This document shows, one piece after another, positions 47,733 through 56,983 of a stretch of DNA of 64,000 nucleotides. The notes beneath the pieces are model-generated. The model did no database searches. It was not told where the DNA came from and was given only the letters and a program-made list of their open reading frames with translations. The stretch spans positions 744,001-808,000 of the forward strand of contig CANMYO010000002.1 of assembly GCA_947502145.1 (NCBI GenBank). The letters run 5' to 3'. This DNA comes from an uncultured Paracoccaceae bacterium (GTDB lineage: Bacteria; Pseudomonadota; Alphaproteobacteria; Rhodobacterales; Rhodobacteraceae). The translations under genes and the position numbers were made by a program. How positions within the stretch are numbered: position 1 is the first letter of the stretch; each line of letters begins with the position of its first letter.

Positions 47733-48914
47733 ATGAAGTTATCGCATCGCATCACCCAGATCACCGGCGGCGGCTCTGACGGCTGGGACGTCTTTTACAA
47801 AGCCAAGCAAATGATTGCGGATGGCGTGCCCGTGCTTGAACTCACGCAGGGCGAACACGATATCGGCACCGCACGCCCGATTCTTGATGCGATGCATGAT
47901 GCGGCTACGGGTGGGAACACTGGCTATTCCCCCGTACAGGGTGCGCTTGATCTGCGCCGGGCGGTCGCAGCCCGTATCCAGTCCCGCACCGGGGTGGCGA
48001 CAACCGCAGACAATATCCTGATCACCCCCGGCGGACAGGCCGGGCTTTTTGCCGCGCACCATGCGGTGATCGATGACGGCGACACGGCACTGTTTATTGA
48101 TCCCTATTATGCCACTTACCCCGGCACGCTGCGCGCTGTCGGGGCGGTGCCAAAACCCGTTGTAACCCGGGCAGAGGATAATTTTCAGCCACAGGCGGCA
48201 GCACTGAACGCGCTCGCACCGGGGGCGAAATCCCTGCTGATCAATACGCCCAACAATCCAACTGGTGTGATCTATGACGCGCAAACGCTTGGTAATATTG
48301 TGCAAACCTGCACGGACCATGACCTCTGGCTGATCTCTGACGAGGTTTACGACACCCAGGTCTGGGACGGCACGCATATCACGCCACGCAGCCTGCCGGG
48401 CATGTTGGAGCGAACGATTGTCGTGAATTCAATGTCCAAAAGCCACGCGATGACTGGCAGCCGCATCGGCTGGATCTGCGCCCCGGCAGAGGTTATCCGC
48501 CATATTTTCAACCTTGCCAACACCACCACCTATGGCGTTTCGGGCTACATTCAGGACGCCGCTTTGTTTGCACTGGGTCAAGGTGCGGGACCCGAAGAAC
48601 GGGTCGCTGCACCGTTCCGGCGGCGGCGTGCGATCTCGCTGGACCTTTTGAAGGATCAAAACGTGGTGAAACCCGTGCCCGCGCAGGGCGCGATGTACAT
48701 GATGCTGGATATCCGCGCCACGGGTATGCAGGGCGAGGAATTCGCATTTGCGCTGCTTGCAGCGCATCATGTCGCGGTCATGCCGGGGGAAAGCTTTGGC
48801 ACGGCCGCGGCCGGTCACATTCGCATTGCGATGACGGTGGCTGATGATGAATATGCCGCCGCGCTCAGAACTTTGATTGCATTTGCTAATGACCGGGCCG
48901 CAGCAAATGCCTGA
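47733..48914 (+). CDS. class I/II pyridoxal-phosphate aminotransferase
   Basis: A 393-residue fold type I aminotransferase. TQGEHDIGTARPILDAM at the N-terminus, NTPNNPTGVIYD, ISDEVYDTQVWDG with the PLP Asp, and NSMSKSHAMTGSRIGW with the Schiff-base Lys are present, and the C-terminal Arg in GHIRIAMT binds the substrate carboxylate. Specificity unknown. Start is the ATG before KLSHRITQITG; probably in one transcript with soxR. Confidence 0.91.
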   Translation: MKLSHRITQITGGGSDGWDVFYKAKQMIADGVPVLELTQGEHDIGTARPILDAMHDAATGGNTGYSPVQGALDLRRAVAARIQSRTGVATTADNILITPGGQAGLFAAHHAVIDDGDTALFIDPYYATYPGTLRAVGAVPKPVVTRAEDNFQPQAAALNALAPGAKSLLINTPNNPTGVIYDAQTLGNIVQTCTDHDLWLISDEVYDTQVWDGTHITPRSLPGMLERTIVVNSMSKSHAMTGSRIGWICAPAEVIRHIFNLANTTTYGVSGYIQDAALFALGQGAGPEERVAAPFRRRRAISLDLLKDQNVVKPVPAQGAMYMMLDIRATGMQGEEFAFALLAAHHVAVMPGESFGTAAAGHIRIAMTVADDEYAAALRTLIAFANDRAAANA

Positions 48915-48979
48915 CCTTCTTTGAAATAGACGCCCGAATTCTGGCAGCATCATTGCAGGGAATCGCATAGCCTGACCGC

Positions 48980-50047
48980 ATGTTGTTTACCTTGCCCGAT
49001 CACGACACGCTCTACGCCGCCCTGCTGGCCCGCGATTCCGCCTATGACGGACGCGCCTTTGTCTGCGTCAGCAGCACAGGCGTGTTCTGCCGCATGACCT
49101 GTCCGGCCCGCAAACCGCGCCGTGAAAACTGCACGTTTCATGATCAGATCGCGACCTGTCTCGCGGCGGGGTTCCGGCCCTGCAAGCGCTGCAAACCGCT
49201 TGCCCACGCGGGCGAGGATGACCCGGCCGTGCGCAGGCTCCTGACCGCGCTGGAGGCCGACCCGTCGCGGCGCTGGCGTGAATGTGACATCACCGCGCTT
49301 GGGCTTGATCCATCAACCGTGCGGCGCAGTTTCAAGCGGCTCTTTGGCGTGACATTCCTTGACATGGCCCGGCAGCAGCGGATCGGCGCAGGCTTTACCG
49401 CGCTGGCGCAGGGTGATCGGGTGATTGATGCTCAGACGGATGCCGGCTTTGACAGCCCGCAGGCGTTTCGCGACGCGTTCCACCGTCGCATCGGCTTGCC
49501 GCCGGCCGCCCTGCGTCGCAATGGCCGGATTGGCATCGACTGGATCGACAGCCCGCTTGGCCCGCTGATCGTGGCCGCCGACAACACGCATTTGCACCTG
49601 TTGGAGTTCATTGACCGCAAGGCCCTGCCCGCAGAGATGCGCAAGCTCGCCCAATTGGCAAGGGGCGACATCGGCTTTGGCCGCAGCGCCACCACCGACC
49701 GGGCAGAACGGGCGCTCGGGCATTACTTTGCCAAAGAATCCGCGGCGTTTGATATCCCGCTGGCGCTGCACGGCACGCCGTTCATGCAAAAGGTCTGGCG
49801 CGCCCTTCAAACCATCCCGCCGGGCGAAACCCGCAGCTACGCGGCCCTAGCACAAGACATCGGCCAGCCCAACGCCACCCGCGCTGTTGCCCGCGCCAAC
49901 GGAGCCAATCAAATCGCGATCCTGATCCCCTGTCACCGGGTGATCGGCGCTGACGGCACCCTGACCGGTTACGGCGGCGGCCTCTGGCGCAAGGACAAGC
50001 TCATTTCAATCGAAAACGCCTATGCAAGACAAAGGACCCTATCATGA
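48980..50047 (+). CDS. ada: Ada, methylphosphotriester-sensing activator and O6-methylguanine methyltransferase
   Basis: A 355-residue bifunctional Ada. N-terminal zinc domain with CVSSTGVFCRMTCPARKP and FRPCKRCKP (four Cys, methyl acceptor Cys near 38), AraC-type helix-turn-helix (about residues 85-180), and C-terminal MGMT domain with active-site IPCHRVIGADG. It repairs alkylated DNA and switches on repair genes. The stop overlaps the next start (ATGA). Confidence 0.95.
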   Translation: MLFTLPDHDTLYAALLARDSAYDGRAFVCVSSTGVFCRMTCPARKPRRENCTFHDQIATCLAAGFRPCKRCKPLAHAGEDDPAVRRLLTALEADPSRRWRECDITALGLDPSTVRRSFKRLFGVTFLDMARQQRIGAGFTALAQGDRVIDAQTDAGFDSPQAFRDAFHRRIGLPPAALRRNGRIGIDWIDSPLGPLIVAADNTHLHLLEFIDRKALPAEMRKLAQLARGDIGFGRSATTDRAERALGHYFAKESAAFDIPLALHGTPFMQKVWRALQTIPPGETRSYAALAQDIGQPNATRAVARANGANQIAILIPCHRVIGADGTLTGYGGGLWRKDKLISIENAYARQRTLS

Positions 50048-50844
50048 CCCAATCATTTCGCGCATTGCACCAGCCCGGCGATCCCTGCCTGATGGTCAAC
50101 GTCTGGGACGCGGGCACCGCCAAGATGATGGCACAGCTTGGGGCAAAGGCGCTTGCCACATCCTCTGCCGCACATGCCTATACGCTGGGGCGGCCCGATG
50201 GGGGCACGATCACGCGGGACGAAGCGCTGACCCATGCGCAGGACATCGTCAGCGCCACGCCGCTGCCGGTGCAGGGTGATTTCGAAAACGGCTTTGGCGA
50301 CAGCCCGGACACCTGCGCGGAAACGGTGCGCCTTGCCGCAGAAGTCGGACTGGCCGGGATCTGCATCGAAGACACCATCCTGAACGGCGATGGCTCTTAT
50401 GACGCAGGGCTCGCCGCAGAACGAATCCGCGCTGCCGCTGCGGCGGCACGCGCCCTGCCCATCGACTTTGTGCTGACCGCGCGCGCCGATGGGGTACTTG
50501 CAGGAAGCTATGACACCGACGAGGCGATCCGCCGGGTACAGGCGTTTGATGAAGCGGGGGCCGATTGCATCTACGTGCCGCTGCCGCCCAGCATGGATGA
50601 TCTGGGGCGGATCGTCGCGGCCACCGACAAACCGGTCAATGCGCTTATCGCCGGGCCCTTCGCCAATCACAACCGCACCGCCTTTGCCGCCCTTGGCGTG
50701 GCCCGCCTGTCAATCGGGTCATCGCTGGCCCGTGTGGTCCAGCAGGTGATGCTGCAAGCGGGTCAGGCGATGATCGCAGAGGGTGATTTCAGCGCCCTGA
50801 CCAATGCGGCCAATGGCGCCAAGATCGACGCGCTGCTTGGATGA
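50044..50844 (+). CDS. isocitrate lyase/phosphoenolpyruvate mutase family protein
   Basis: A 266-residue TIM-barrel of the ICL/PEPM superfamily, with LPVQGDFENGFGDSP (metal Asp/Glu region), GLAGICIEDTI and FVLTARADGVLAGSYD. It lacks the KKCGH motif of true isocitrate lyase, so a 2-methylisocitrate-lyase-like or C-C/C-P bond hydrolase is likelier; the reaction is not assigned. Coupled to ada by a 4-base overlap, a common but unexplained pairing. Confidence 0.87.
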   Translation: MTQSFRALHQPGDPCLMVNVWDAGTAKMMAQLGAKALATSSAAHAYTLGRPDGGTITRDEALTHAQDIVSATPLPVQGDFENGFGDSPDTCAETVRLAAEVGLAGICIEDTILNGDGSYDAGLAAERIRAAAAAARALPIDFVLTARADGVLAGSYDTDEAIRRVQAFDEAGADCIYVPLPPSMDDLGRIVAATDKPVNALIAGPFANHNRTAFAALGVARLSIGSSLARVVQQVMLQAGQAMIAEGDFSALTNAANGAKIDALLG

Positions 50845-50850
50845 CCGAAA

Positions 50851-50880
50851 GGGGCCGGAACAGTGGCGTCCGGCCCCCTT
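50851..50880 (+). terminator. terminator between ICL/PEPM gene and OMP gene
   Basis: GGGGCCGGA and TCCGGCCCC form a perfect 9-bp stem with a 9-base loop, followed by CTTCTCCCCTT on the plus strand. It sits between convergent stops and may act in both directions. Confidence 0.6.
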
Positions 50881-50886
50881 CTCCCC

Positions 50887-51495
50887 TTAAAACGTAAAGC
50901 CGACCCGCACAGCGGCGGTTGTCGCCTCGATATCGGTGCCGCCACCGTTAAAGTCATCAAACTGATGGCGCAGGACTTCGGCACCGACGCGGATGTTTTC
51001 GCTGACCGCATAGTCAACACCAACACCGCCAAAGTATCCGGTGTCATCAGCCTCTAACCCGCCAGAGGTATAGGCCTGCGCCACACCGGCGGTGACATAG
51101 GGCAGGAATGCACCGGCATCGTAACCGGCGCGCACCTTGGCGCGGGCAACACCGTCAATGTTGATGCCTGTTGCGGCGTCGGTGATTTCCGTGGCGTCGT
51201 ATTCCAGTTCCGCACCCAGTACGAAATTGCCCAGATCGTGCAGATAGCCAATATGCGCACCATAGGTGTAATCCTCGGTGTCATCGGCAAATCCATCGGC
51301 ATCCACCTGGCCGTAGCCAAGGCTTGCACCAGCGTAAAAGCCGGACCAGTCGGCACCGATATAAACCGGCGCGGGCGCCACGGCCACTGGCGCGGGTTGC
51401 GGGGCGACGACAGGCTCTGTCAGGCCACCGGCAAATGCAGCGGTTGTCCCCGATATGACAAGGGCCGTTGTGGTCGCGATAAGGCGGGTGTTCAT
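50887..51495 (-). CDS. outer-membrane beta-barrel protein (OmpA-like/Opacity family)
   Basis: A 202-residue protein with a signal peptide (MNTRLIATTTALVISGTTAAFA-like, cleaved after AFA), a Pro/Ala-rich linker (APQPAPVAVAPAPV) and eight antiparallel strands beginning DWSGFYAGASLGYG and ending in RVGFTF with terminal Phe, typical of outer membrane beta-barrels of the porin-family OmpA/Hsp25 type. Expected in the outer membrane of this marine bacterium. The upstream gap carries an inverted repeat and repeated elements. Confidence 0.88.
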   Translation of the reverse strand: MNTRLIATTTALVISGTTAAFAGGLTEPVVAPQPAPVAVAPAPVYIGADWSGFYAGASLGYGQVDADGFADDTEDYTYGAHIGYLHDLGNFVLGAELEYDATEITDAATGINIDGVARAKVRAGYDAGAFLPYVTAGVAQAYTSGGLEADDTGYFGGVGVDYAVSENIRVGAEVLRHQFDDFNGGGTDIEATTAAVRVGFTF

Positions 51496-51948
51496 TTTTC
51501 ACTCCATTCTTGGATGTTTGCGTATGCCCCCATTACCTGCGTGCGCTCCGGCGCTTTTCCAAGGGCCTCACACAGAGGTGAGCGAAAAAATGCGGTAAAT
51601 TAAACGTGTAAGATCAGCGTATTGGCGAAAAATGGCGCAGTACGGCCGTGACCGGCGATGTTTCGCAAATCGTGATCGGCAAAATGCGGTTTTCCGCCAA
51701 TTCGGCGTGATCAGGTCTTGAAATCGCGATGTCGCAAACAGGTGCTGATGTCGCTCCCGGACAAGACCGCCCAGCCACCCCGCCCATGATGGCTCAACAA
51801 CATCAAAGGGATCTCATGCGCAGCGATCTGGTTCAACTTGCCCGCATTCGCCGCACCATCGGGGCGCGGCGCGGGCGTGCCGCACGGGGCAGACCGGGCG
51901 AAAACCTCGACTGAACCTCTCCCTTCCCGTTGTTTTGAAAGTTCCGAT
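51496..51948. other. 453-bp gap between OMP and mttB genes
   Basis: No convincing gene. It holds the OMP ribosome binding site, an inverted repeat CTCAC-acagag-GTGAG (51567-51582), three loosely similar GCGAAAAATGCGG-type elements at 51582, 51624 and 51678, and a CGGTTTTCCG hairpin at 51686. An Arg-rich 42-codon frame at 51786-51914 lies before mttB but has no ribosome binding site or clear coding bias. Confidence 0.5.
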
Positions 51949-53496
51949 ATGACTGACACCCGCTCTGGCCGTCCCACGCGTTCCGGTGGCCGTGCCGCAC
52001 GCACTGCCGCCCGTGCCGCCCCACTGGAAGAGGCGCTCCGCCCGATCCGCGCTGGCATGTCCGGGGGGCGGTATCGCCCGCTCACCGACGCCGATGTCAC
52101 CGCGATCCACAACGCGGCACTGACCGCGTTGGAGGAGATCGGCCTCGCTGACGCCCCCCCTTCGGGCATTGAATATCTGACCCGTGCCGGGGCAAATCTT
52201 GGCGATGATGGCCGCATCCGCATCCCCCGCGCGCTTGTTGAGGATATGCTGGCACTGGCCTGCACTGACCTGACGCTCTGTGGGCGGGATCCGGCCTATG
52301 ATCTGCAGTTGAACGGCACCCGCGTGCACTATGGCACCGCCGGTGCGGCTGTGCATATGGTCGACGTTGACGGGCGCAACTACCGCGAAAGCACCGTGCA
52401 GGATCTGCATGATGCGGCGCGGATCGTGCAGCAGCTCGACAACATCCACTTTTTGCAACGTCCGATGGTGGCCCGTGACATCACCGACAACAAAGAGATG
52501 GACCTCAACACGATCTATGCCTCCTGTGCCGGGACGTTGAAACACGTTGGCACCTCGTTTACCGAGCCCAGCTTTGTCCCCGACGCGCTGGAGATGCTGC
52601 AGATGATTGCGGGGGATGAGGCGACATGGCGCGCGCGGCCCTTCGTATCCAACTCCAATTGCTTTGTGGTACCGCCGATGAAATTCGCCACCGAAAGCTG
52701 TCAGGTGATGGAGGCCTGCATCGCGGGCGGAATGCCGGTGCTGTTGCTCTCGGCCGGTCAGGCCGGGGCCACTGCGCCCGCGCCGATTGCCGGGGCCATC
52801 GTGCAGGCCGTGGCCGAATGTCTGGCTGGCGTGGTCTATGTCAACAGTATCGCGCCGGGTCATCCGGCGATCTTCGGGACCTGGCCCTTTGTCTCTGACC
52901 TGCGCACCGGGGCAATGTCAGGTGGTTCTGGCGAACAGGCCCTGCTGACGGCAGGATGCGCACAGATGCACCGGTTTTACGGCCTGCCCGGCGGGGCGGC
53001 GGCAGGGATTGCCGATTCAAAGCTGCCTGACATGCAGGCGGGCTGGGAACAGATGTGCTCCAATGTGATGGCCGGCCTCGCGGGGCTGAACATGGTTTAC
53101 GAGGCCGCGGGCATGCATGCCTCCTTGCTGGGGTTCTGCCATGAAAGCCTGATTCTCGGGGATGATCTGCTGGGGCAGGCGATGCGCTGCGTACGCGGGA
53201 TCGAGGTCAACGACAGCACCATCGGGCTTGAGACGATGCGCGATGTCTGCCTGAATGGTCCGGGGCACTACCTTGGCTCTGACCAGACCCTGGCCCTGAT
53301 GCAGACCGAATATGTCTACCCCAGCACGGCTGACCGCTCCTCACCCAAGGAATGGGAAGAGAATGGCAAGCCTGATCTGCTGCGCAACGCCATTGCCCGC
53401 AAAGAGATGATCCTGGCCGAACGCTCCGCCGCGCGGTTCGATCCGGCGCTGGATCAGGCCCTTCGGGAACGGTTCAACATCCATTTGCCCGCTTAG
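51949..53496 (+). CDS. MttB-family (non-pyrrolysine) methyltransferase
   Basis: A 515-residue COG5598 corrinoid-type methyltransferase. The frame has no internal TAG, so it lacks the pyrrolysine of archaeal trimethylamine methyltransferases; homologues of this kind demethylate betaines such as glycine betaine. Typical blocks: HNAALTALEEIGLADAP, AAVHMVDVDGRNYRESTV, GTSFTEPSF, PGHPAIFGTWPFVSDLRTGAMSGGSGEQ. The start before TDTRSGRPTRSGG was taken as the last Met before conserved sequence. No corrinoid protein or reactivase gene is adjacent, so partners are elsewhere. Confidence 0.92.
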   Translation: MTDTRSGRPTRSGGRAARTAARAAPLEEALRPIRAGMSGGRYRPLTDADVTAIHNAALTALEEIGLADAPPSGIEYLTRAGANLGDDGRIRIPRALVEDMLALACTDLTLCGRDPAYDLQLNGTRVHYGTAGAAVHMVDVDGRNYRESTVQDLHDAARIVQQLDNIHFLQRPMVARDITDNKEMDLNTIYASCAGTLKHVGTSFTEPSFVPDALEMLQMIAGDEATWRARPFVSNSNCFVVPPMKFATESCQVMEACIAGGMPVLLLSAGQAGATAPAPIAGAIVQAVAECLAGVVYVNSIAPGHPAIFGTWPFVSDLRTGAMSGGSGEQALLTAGCAQMHRFYGLPGGAAAGIADSKLPDMQAGWEQMCSNVMAGLAGLNMVYEAAGMHASLLGFCHESLILGDDLLGQAMRCVRGIEVNDSTIGLETMRDVCLNGPGHYLGSDQTLALMQTEYVYPSTADRSSPKEWEENGKPDLLRNAIARKEMILAERSAARFDPALDQALRERFNIHLPA

Positions 53497-53505
53497 CCCG
53501 TTCGA

Positions 53506-54603
53506 TCAGGGTTTTGGATGGCTCAGGGTGCCGCCGGACACGGCGGCGCGCACTCCGGTTGTGCCGCTGCAGGAGGTGGGCAGACCGCGCGCAACACGCA
53601 CCGCCAGGTAGGCAAAGGCCTGCGCCTCAAGCATGTCACCATCCAGACCGGCATCCTCAACCGGCCTGACCGGACAGGCAAGCGTTGCGCCAAGCATCTT
53701 CATCAGCGTTCGGTTATGTCGCCCGCCGCCCGTGACCCAGATGGTGCTTGGCGGCTCCGGGCAATGCGGCATCCCCTCACCCACGCTCAGCGCGATGGCG
53801 GCGGACAGCGTTGCCGCTGCGTCTGCGTCCGACAGGGTATCGCATTCTGCGACCAATCCGGCAAAATCGTCCCGGTCCAGCGATTTGGGCGGCATCCGAA
53901 AGAAATAGGGCCGCGCAAGGAACCGCGTCACAATCGCCTCATCCGCCTGCCCTTTGGCCGCGAGCTTGCCTCCGGCGTCATATGGCTGACCCAGACGCCG
54001 CTGCATCATGTCGCTCAGCGGTGCGTTCGCAGGGCCGGTGTCAAAGGCCAACAGCGCCCCGTCAGCCTCTGGAGCATCCTTGCGCGGATCAATCCAGGTC
54101 AGATTGCCAACCCCGCCCAGATTAAGGAACGCCAGCGGCGCATCTGCCTTCATCCAGCGGGCCAGCGCCCAGTGATAGAACGGCGCAAGCGGCGCGCCCT
54201 GCCCGCCCAACTCTATATCAGCGCTGCGAAAATCCCAGACGACCGGCACACCAAGGGCTGCCGCCAGCGTGGCACCATCCCCCAGTTGGTGGCTGCCACG
54301 ACCGCCCGGTTCATGCGCCAGGGTCTGGCCATGAAACCCGATCAGGTCGGCCCCCTCAATCTCGGCCAGGGTGATTTCATGCGCCTTGGCAATCACGCCC
54401 TCAGCCGCGGCAAGGTCTTCTCCCGGCCAACGCCCCAATGCTGCGCGCAGCACTGCCCGCTCGCGGTCCGAATATTCGCGATAAGCGCTTTCGCCAAAGC
54501 CCGAAATCGTGACACCATCGGTGACAAGCACCGCCGCATCCACACCGTCCAGCGACGTCCCCGACATGGCCCCAAGGGCACGCACCGGTCCTTTGATCTT
54601 CAT
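53506..54603 (-). CDS. anmK: anhydro-N-acetylmuramic acid kinase
   Basis: AnmK (365 residues) phosphorylates 1,6-anhydro-MurNAc from cell-wall turnover to MurNAc-6-P. Diagnostic are [15 protein letters not shown] at the N-terminus, [23 protein letters not shown] and [16 protein letters not shown]. Convergent with mttB and divergent from tyrS across 62 bases. Confidence 0.95.
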   Translation of the reverse strand: MKIKGPVRALGAMSGTSLDGVDAAVLVTDGVTISGFGESAYREYSDRERAVLRAALGRWPGEDLAAAEGVIAKAHEITLAEIEGADLIGFHGQTLAHEPGGRGSHQLGDGATLAAALGVPVVWDFRSADIELGGQGAPLAPFYHWALARWMKADAPLAFLNLGGVGNLTWIDPRKDAPEADGALLAFDTGPANAPLSDMMQRRLGQPYDAGGKLAAKGQADEAIVTRFLARPYFFRMPPKSLDRDDFAGLVAECDTLSDADAAATLSAAIALSVGEGMPHCPEPPSTIWVTGGGRHNRTLMKMLGATLACPVRPVEDAGLDGDMLEAQAFAYLAVRVARGLPTSCSGTTGVRAAVSGGTLSHPKP

Positions 54604-54665
54604 ACTCTTTCCCTTGCCTCACCCGGCGCTTATAGAGTGCCCCGACAGACAGCCAGGAACAAGCC

Positions 54666-55916
54666 ATGACCTATCACCCCAAGTCCGAATTCGTCACTGT
54701 GATGATGCAGCGCGGCTTTCTTGCCGATTGCACGGACTATCAGGGCCTGGACGAGGCATTGTCCAAGGGCGTCGTGCCCGCCTACATCGGTTTTGATGCC
54801 ACCGCATCATCGCTGCATGTCGGGTCGCTGATCCAGATCATGATGCTGCGCTGGTTGCAAAAAACCGGACACAAGCCAATCACCCTGATGGGCGGCGGCA
54901 CCACCAAGGTGGGCGATCCGTCGTTCCGGGCCGACGAACGCCCGCTGCTCAGCCCGGACCAGATCGACGCCAATATCACAGGCATCCAAAAGGACTTTGC
55001 CGCCTATCTGACCTATGACGACAGTCAGACCGGAGCGATGATGATCAACAATGCCGAATGGCTGGACGGGTTGAACTACCTCGACTTCCTGCGCGACATC
55101 GGGCGGCACTTCTCGATCAATCGCATGTTGTCGTTCGAAAGCGTGAAATCCCGGCTGGATCGGGAACAATCGTTGTCGTTCCTCGAATTTAACTACATGA
55201 TTCTGCAGGCCTATGACTTTCTTGAACTGAACCGCCGCTATGGCTGTCTGCTGCAAATGGGCGGCAGCGATCAATGGGGCAATATCGTCAACGGGATCGA
55301 CCTGACCCGCCGGGTGCTGGATCACGAAATCTTTGGGCTGACCTCGCCGCTGCTGACCACCTCGGATGGCAGGAAGATGGGCAAGTCGCAATCCGGCGCG
55401 GTCTGGCTGAATGCCGATCTGTGCAGCCCTTACGAGTTTTGGCAATTCTGGCGGAATACAACGGATGCGGACACCGGGCGGTTCCTCAAACTCTATACAG
55501 AACTGCCCGTCGCTGAATGCGACCGACTTGGCGCGCTTGCGGGGTCAGAGATCAACGCCGCAAAAATCATCCTCGCCAATGAGGTTACAACCCTGCTGCA
55601 CGGTGCCGCGGCCGCCGCCGCAGCCGAGGCCACAGCGCGTGAGGTATTTGAAAAGGGCGGGATTGGCGATGATCTGCCCACGCTGACGCTGTCTGCGGGT
55701 GACTTGGGCGATGGCGTGTCGATCGTGCAATTGATCGTCAAGGCGGGTCTTGCCGGGTCCGGCAAAGAGGCAAAGCGCCTGATTGCCGAAAACGGCGCCA
55801 AGCTGAATGATGAACCACTGAGCAATGCAGGGTTGATGGTGGATGCGGGCATGCTGGCCACACCGATCAAGCTGTCGGCAGGCAAAAAGCGGCACGCATT
55901 GGTGCAACTGGGCTAA
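54666..55916 (+). CDS. tyrS: tyrosyl-tRNA synthetase
   Basis: TyrRS of 416 residues: HVGSL in [15 protein letters not shown] (HIGH motif), [12 protein letters not shown] with Tyr-binding residues, [14 protein letters not shown] (KMSKS variant) and a C-terminal S4-type domain ([16 protein letters not shown]). It starts with [10 protein letters not shown] as in related alphaproteobacterial enzymes. Divergent from anmK. Confidence 0.97.
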   Translation: MTYHPKSEFVTVMMQRGFLADCTDYQGLDEALSKGVVPAYIGFDATASSLHVGSLIQIMMLRWLQKTGHKPITLMGGGTTKVGDPSFRADERPLLSPDQIDANITGIQKDFAAYLTYDDSQTGAMMINNAEWLDGLNYLDFLRDIGRHFSINRMLSFESVKSRLDREQSLSFLEFNYMILQAYDFLELNRRYGCLLQMGGSDQWGNIVNGIDLTRRVLDHEIFGLTSPLLTTSDGRKMGKSQSGAVWLNADLCSPYEFWQFWRNTTDADTGRFLKLYTELPVAECDRLGALAGSEINAAKIILANEVTTLLHGAAAAAAAEATAREVFEKGGIGDDLPTLTLSAGDLGDGVSIVQLIVKAGLAGSGKEAKRLIAENGAKLNDEPLSNAGLMVDAGMLATPIKLSAGKKRHALVQLG

Positions 55917-56041
55917 GTCAGCAGCGCCAGCAACAACCAGACTGGCAGCGCCAGAACGCAGGCGATTGATGTCAGCGACAGAAGGGTTAAACGTGGCCCC
56001 GGTGCATAGATTCCGGCCACGCCTTTTTTGCGGTGTTTCAT
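55913..56041 (-). CDS. 42-residue membrane protein (possible)
   Basis: The ORF reads [20 protein letters not shown], then [21 protein letters not shown]: a basic start and one strong membrane helix at the C-terminus. Codon choice is similar to neighbouring genes. It overlaps the end of tyrS on the other strand by three bases. No clear ribosome binding site (ACTGCGCAA before ATG), so confidence is limited. Possibly a small inner-membrane peptide; no family recognised. Confidence 0.45.
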   Translation of the reverse strand: MKHRKKGVAGIYAPGPRLTLLSLTSIACVLALPVWLLLALLT

Positions 56042-56093
56042 TTGCGCAGTTAACCACGCTTTAGGTTTCTGATGGCTTAACGGAGGCATGTTG

Positions 56094-56939
56094 ATGTCCC
56101 CGTCAATTTCCGCTGTCGATGCGCTGCCGCTCCAGCAAAGCCCGGCCTATGCGCGCACCCTACGCGCCTTGGGGCGCCACACGGATATGGTGCAGCAACA
56201 GGGTGTCGGGCGCATGTTGATGACCGGGATGCAAACCCGATTTGGCCTTCTGCGGATGACCGGACGCGGCCCGCTTTGGGACGGTGATGACGCTTCCGCA
56301 CAGGCGGGTTTTCTGCGCCGTTACCGGCCGATGATCATCAATGATGAGGCCAGCGATCCCGCGGTTTTGCGCCGGGCGGGATATGTGCAGGTGATGACGC
56401 CAGCGCATCTTGCCGTCCTGCCGCTCACGGGTGATCCGATTGGTCGCGCCAGCCAGAAATGGCGCAATGCCTGGCGGCGGGCTGGGCGCGCCGGGCTTAC
56501 AATCAAGTCTGACGTCTATGACTGTGCCCGCGACAGCTGGATCACGGCGCTGGACCAGGCGCAGCAGCGGATCAAGGGATTTCGCGGCTATCCGCTTCAT
56601 TTCACGGCTGAATTTGCGCGTCTCAACCCGCAAGAGGTACTGACCTACGTCGCCTATGACGGGGGCGAGCCGCTGGCCGCGATGATCTTTCTGCTGCATT
56701 GGCCCTCTGCGACCTATCACATCGGCTGGACTGGCGAAGACGGGCGGCGCACCGCCGCGCATCACCGGATTCTGATCACCGCTGCGCAGGATTTTGCAGC
56801 CCGCGGGCTCACCTGCCTTGACCTGGGGCAGATCGACACCCAGACGGCACCCGGCCTCGCGCGCTTTAAGCTTGGGGCCGGGGCTGTCCCCAAACGGCTT
56901 GGCGGCACCTGGATCAAATTGCGCGGTTGGAAAGGCTAA
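56094..56939 (+). CDS. GNAT/FemAB-like N-acetyltransferase
   Basis: A 281-residue protein with the GNAT-like C-terminal half: PLAAMIFLLHWPSATYHIGWTGEDGRRTAAHHRILI and LDLGQIDTQTAPGLARFKLGAGA, resembling FemAB/BioF2-like acyl transferases. The ATG at 56094 is better spaced (7 bases) from the GGAGG than the one at 56088. Substrate unknown. Confidence 0.8.
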   Translation: MSPSISAVDALPLQQSPAYARTLRALGRHTDMVQQQGVGRMLMTGMQTRFGLLRMTGRGPLWDGDDASAQAGFLRRYRPMIINDEASDPAVLRRAGYVQVMTPAHLAVLPLTGDPIGRASQKWRNAWRRAGRAGLTIKSDVYDCARDSWITALDQAQQRIKGFRGYPLHFTAEFARLNPQEVLTYVAYDGGEPLAAMIFLLHWPSATYHIGWTGEDGRRTAAHHRILITAAQDFAARGLTCLDLGQIDTQTAPGLARFKLGAGAVPKRLGGTWIKLRGWKG

Positions 56940-56983
56940 TTCGCACGTGATAGGCATCTGCCAAAGATGCAAGGAACCGCCCC

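Noticed and set aside
51729-51914. 61-codon plus-strand frame before mttB
   Set aside because: Arg-rich, no ribosome binding site, no motif; kept only as a remark in the gap entry.
51711-52265. 184-codon minus-strand frame opposite the mttB start
   Set aside because: Ser/Arg-rich translation with no motif, overlapping the confident mttB coding sequence.
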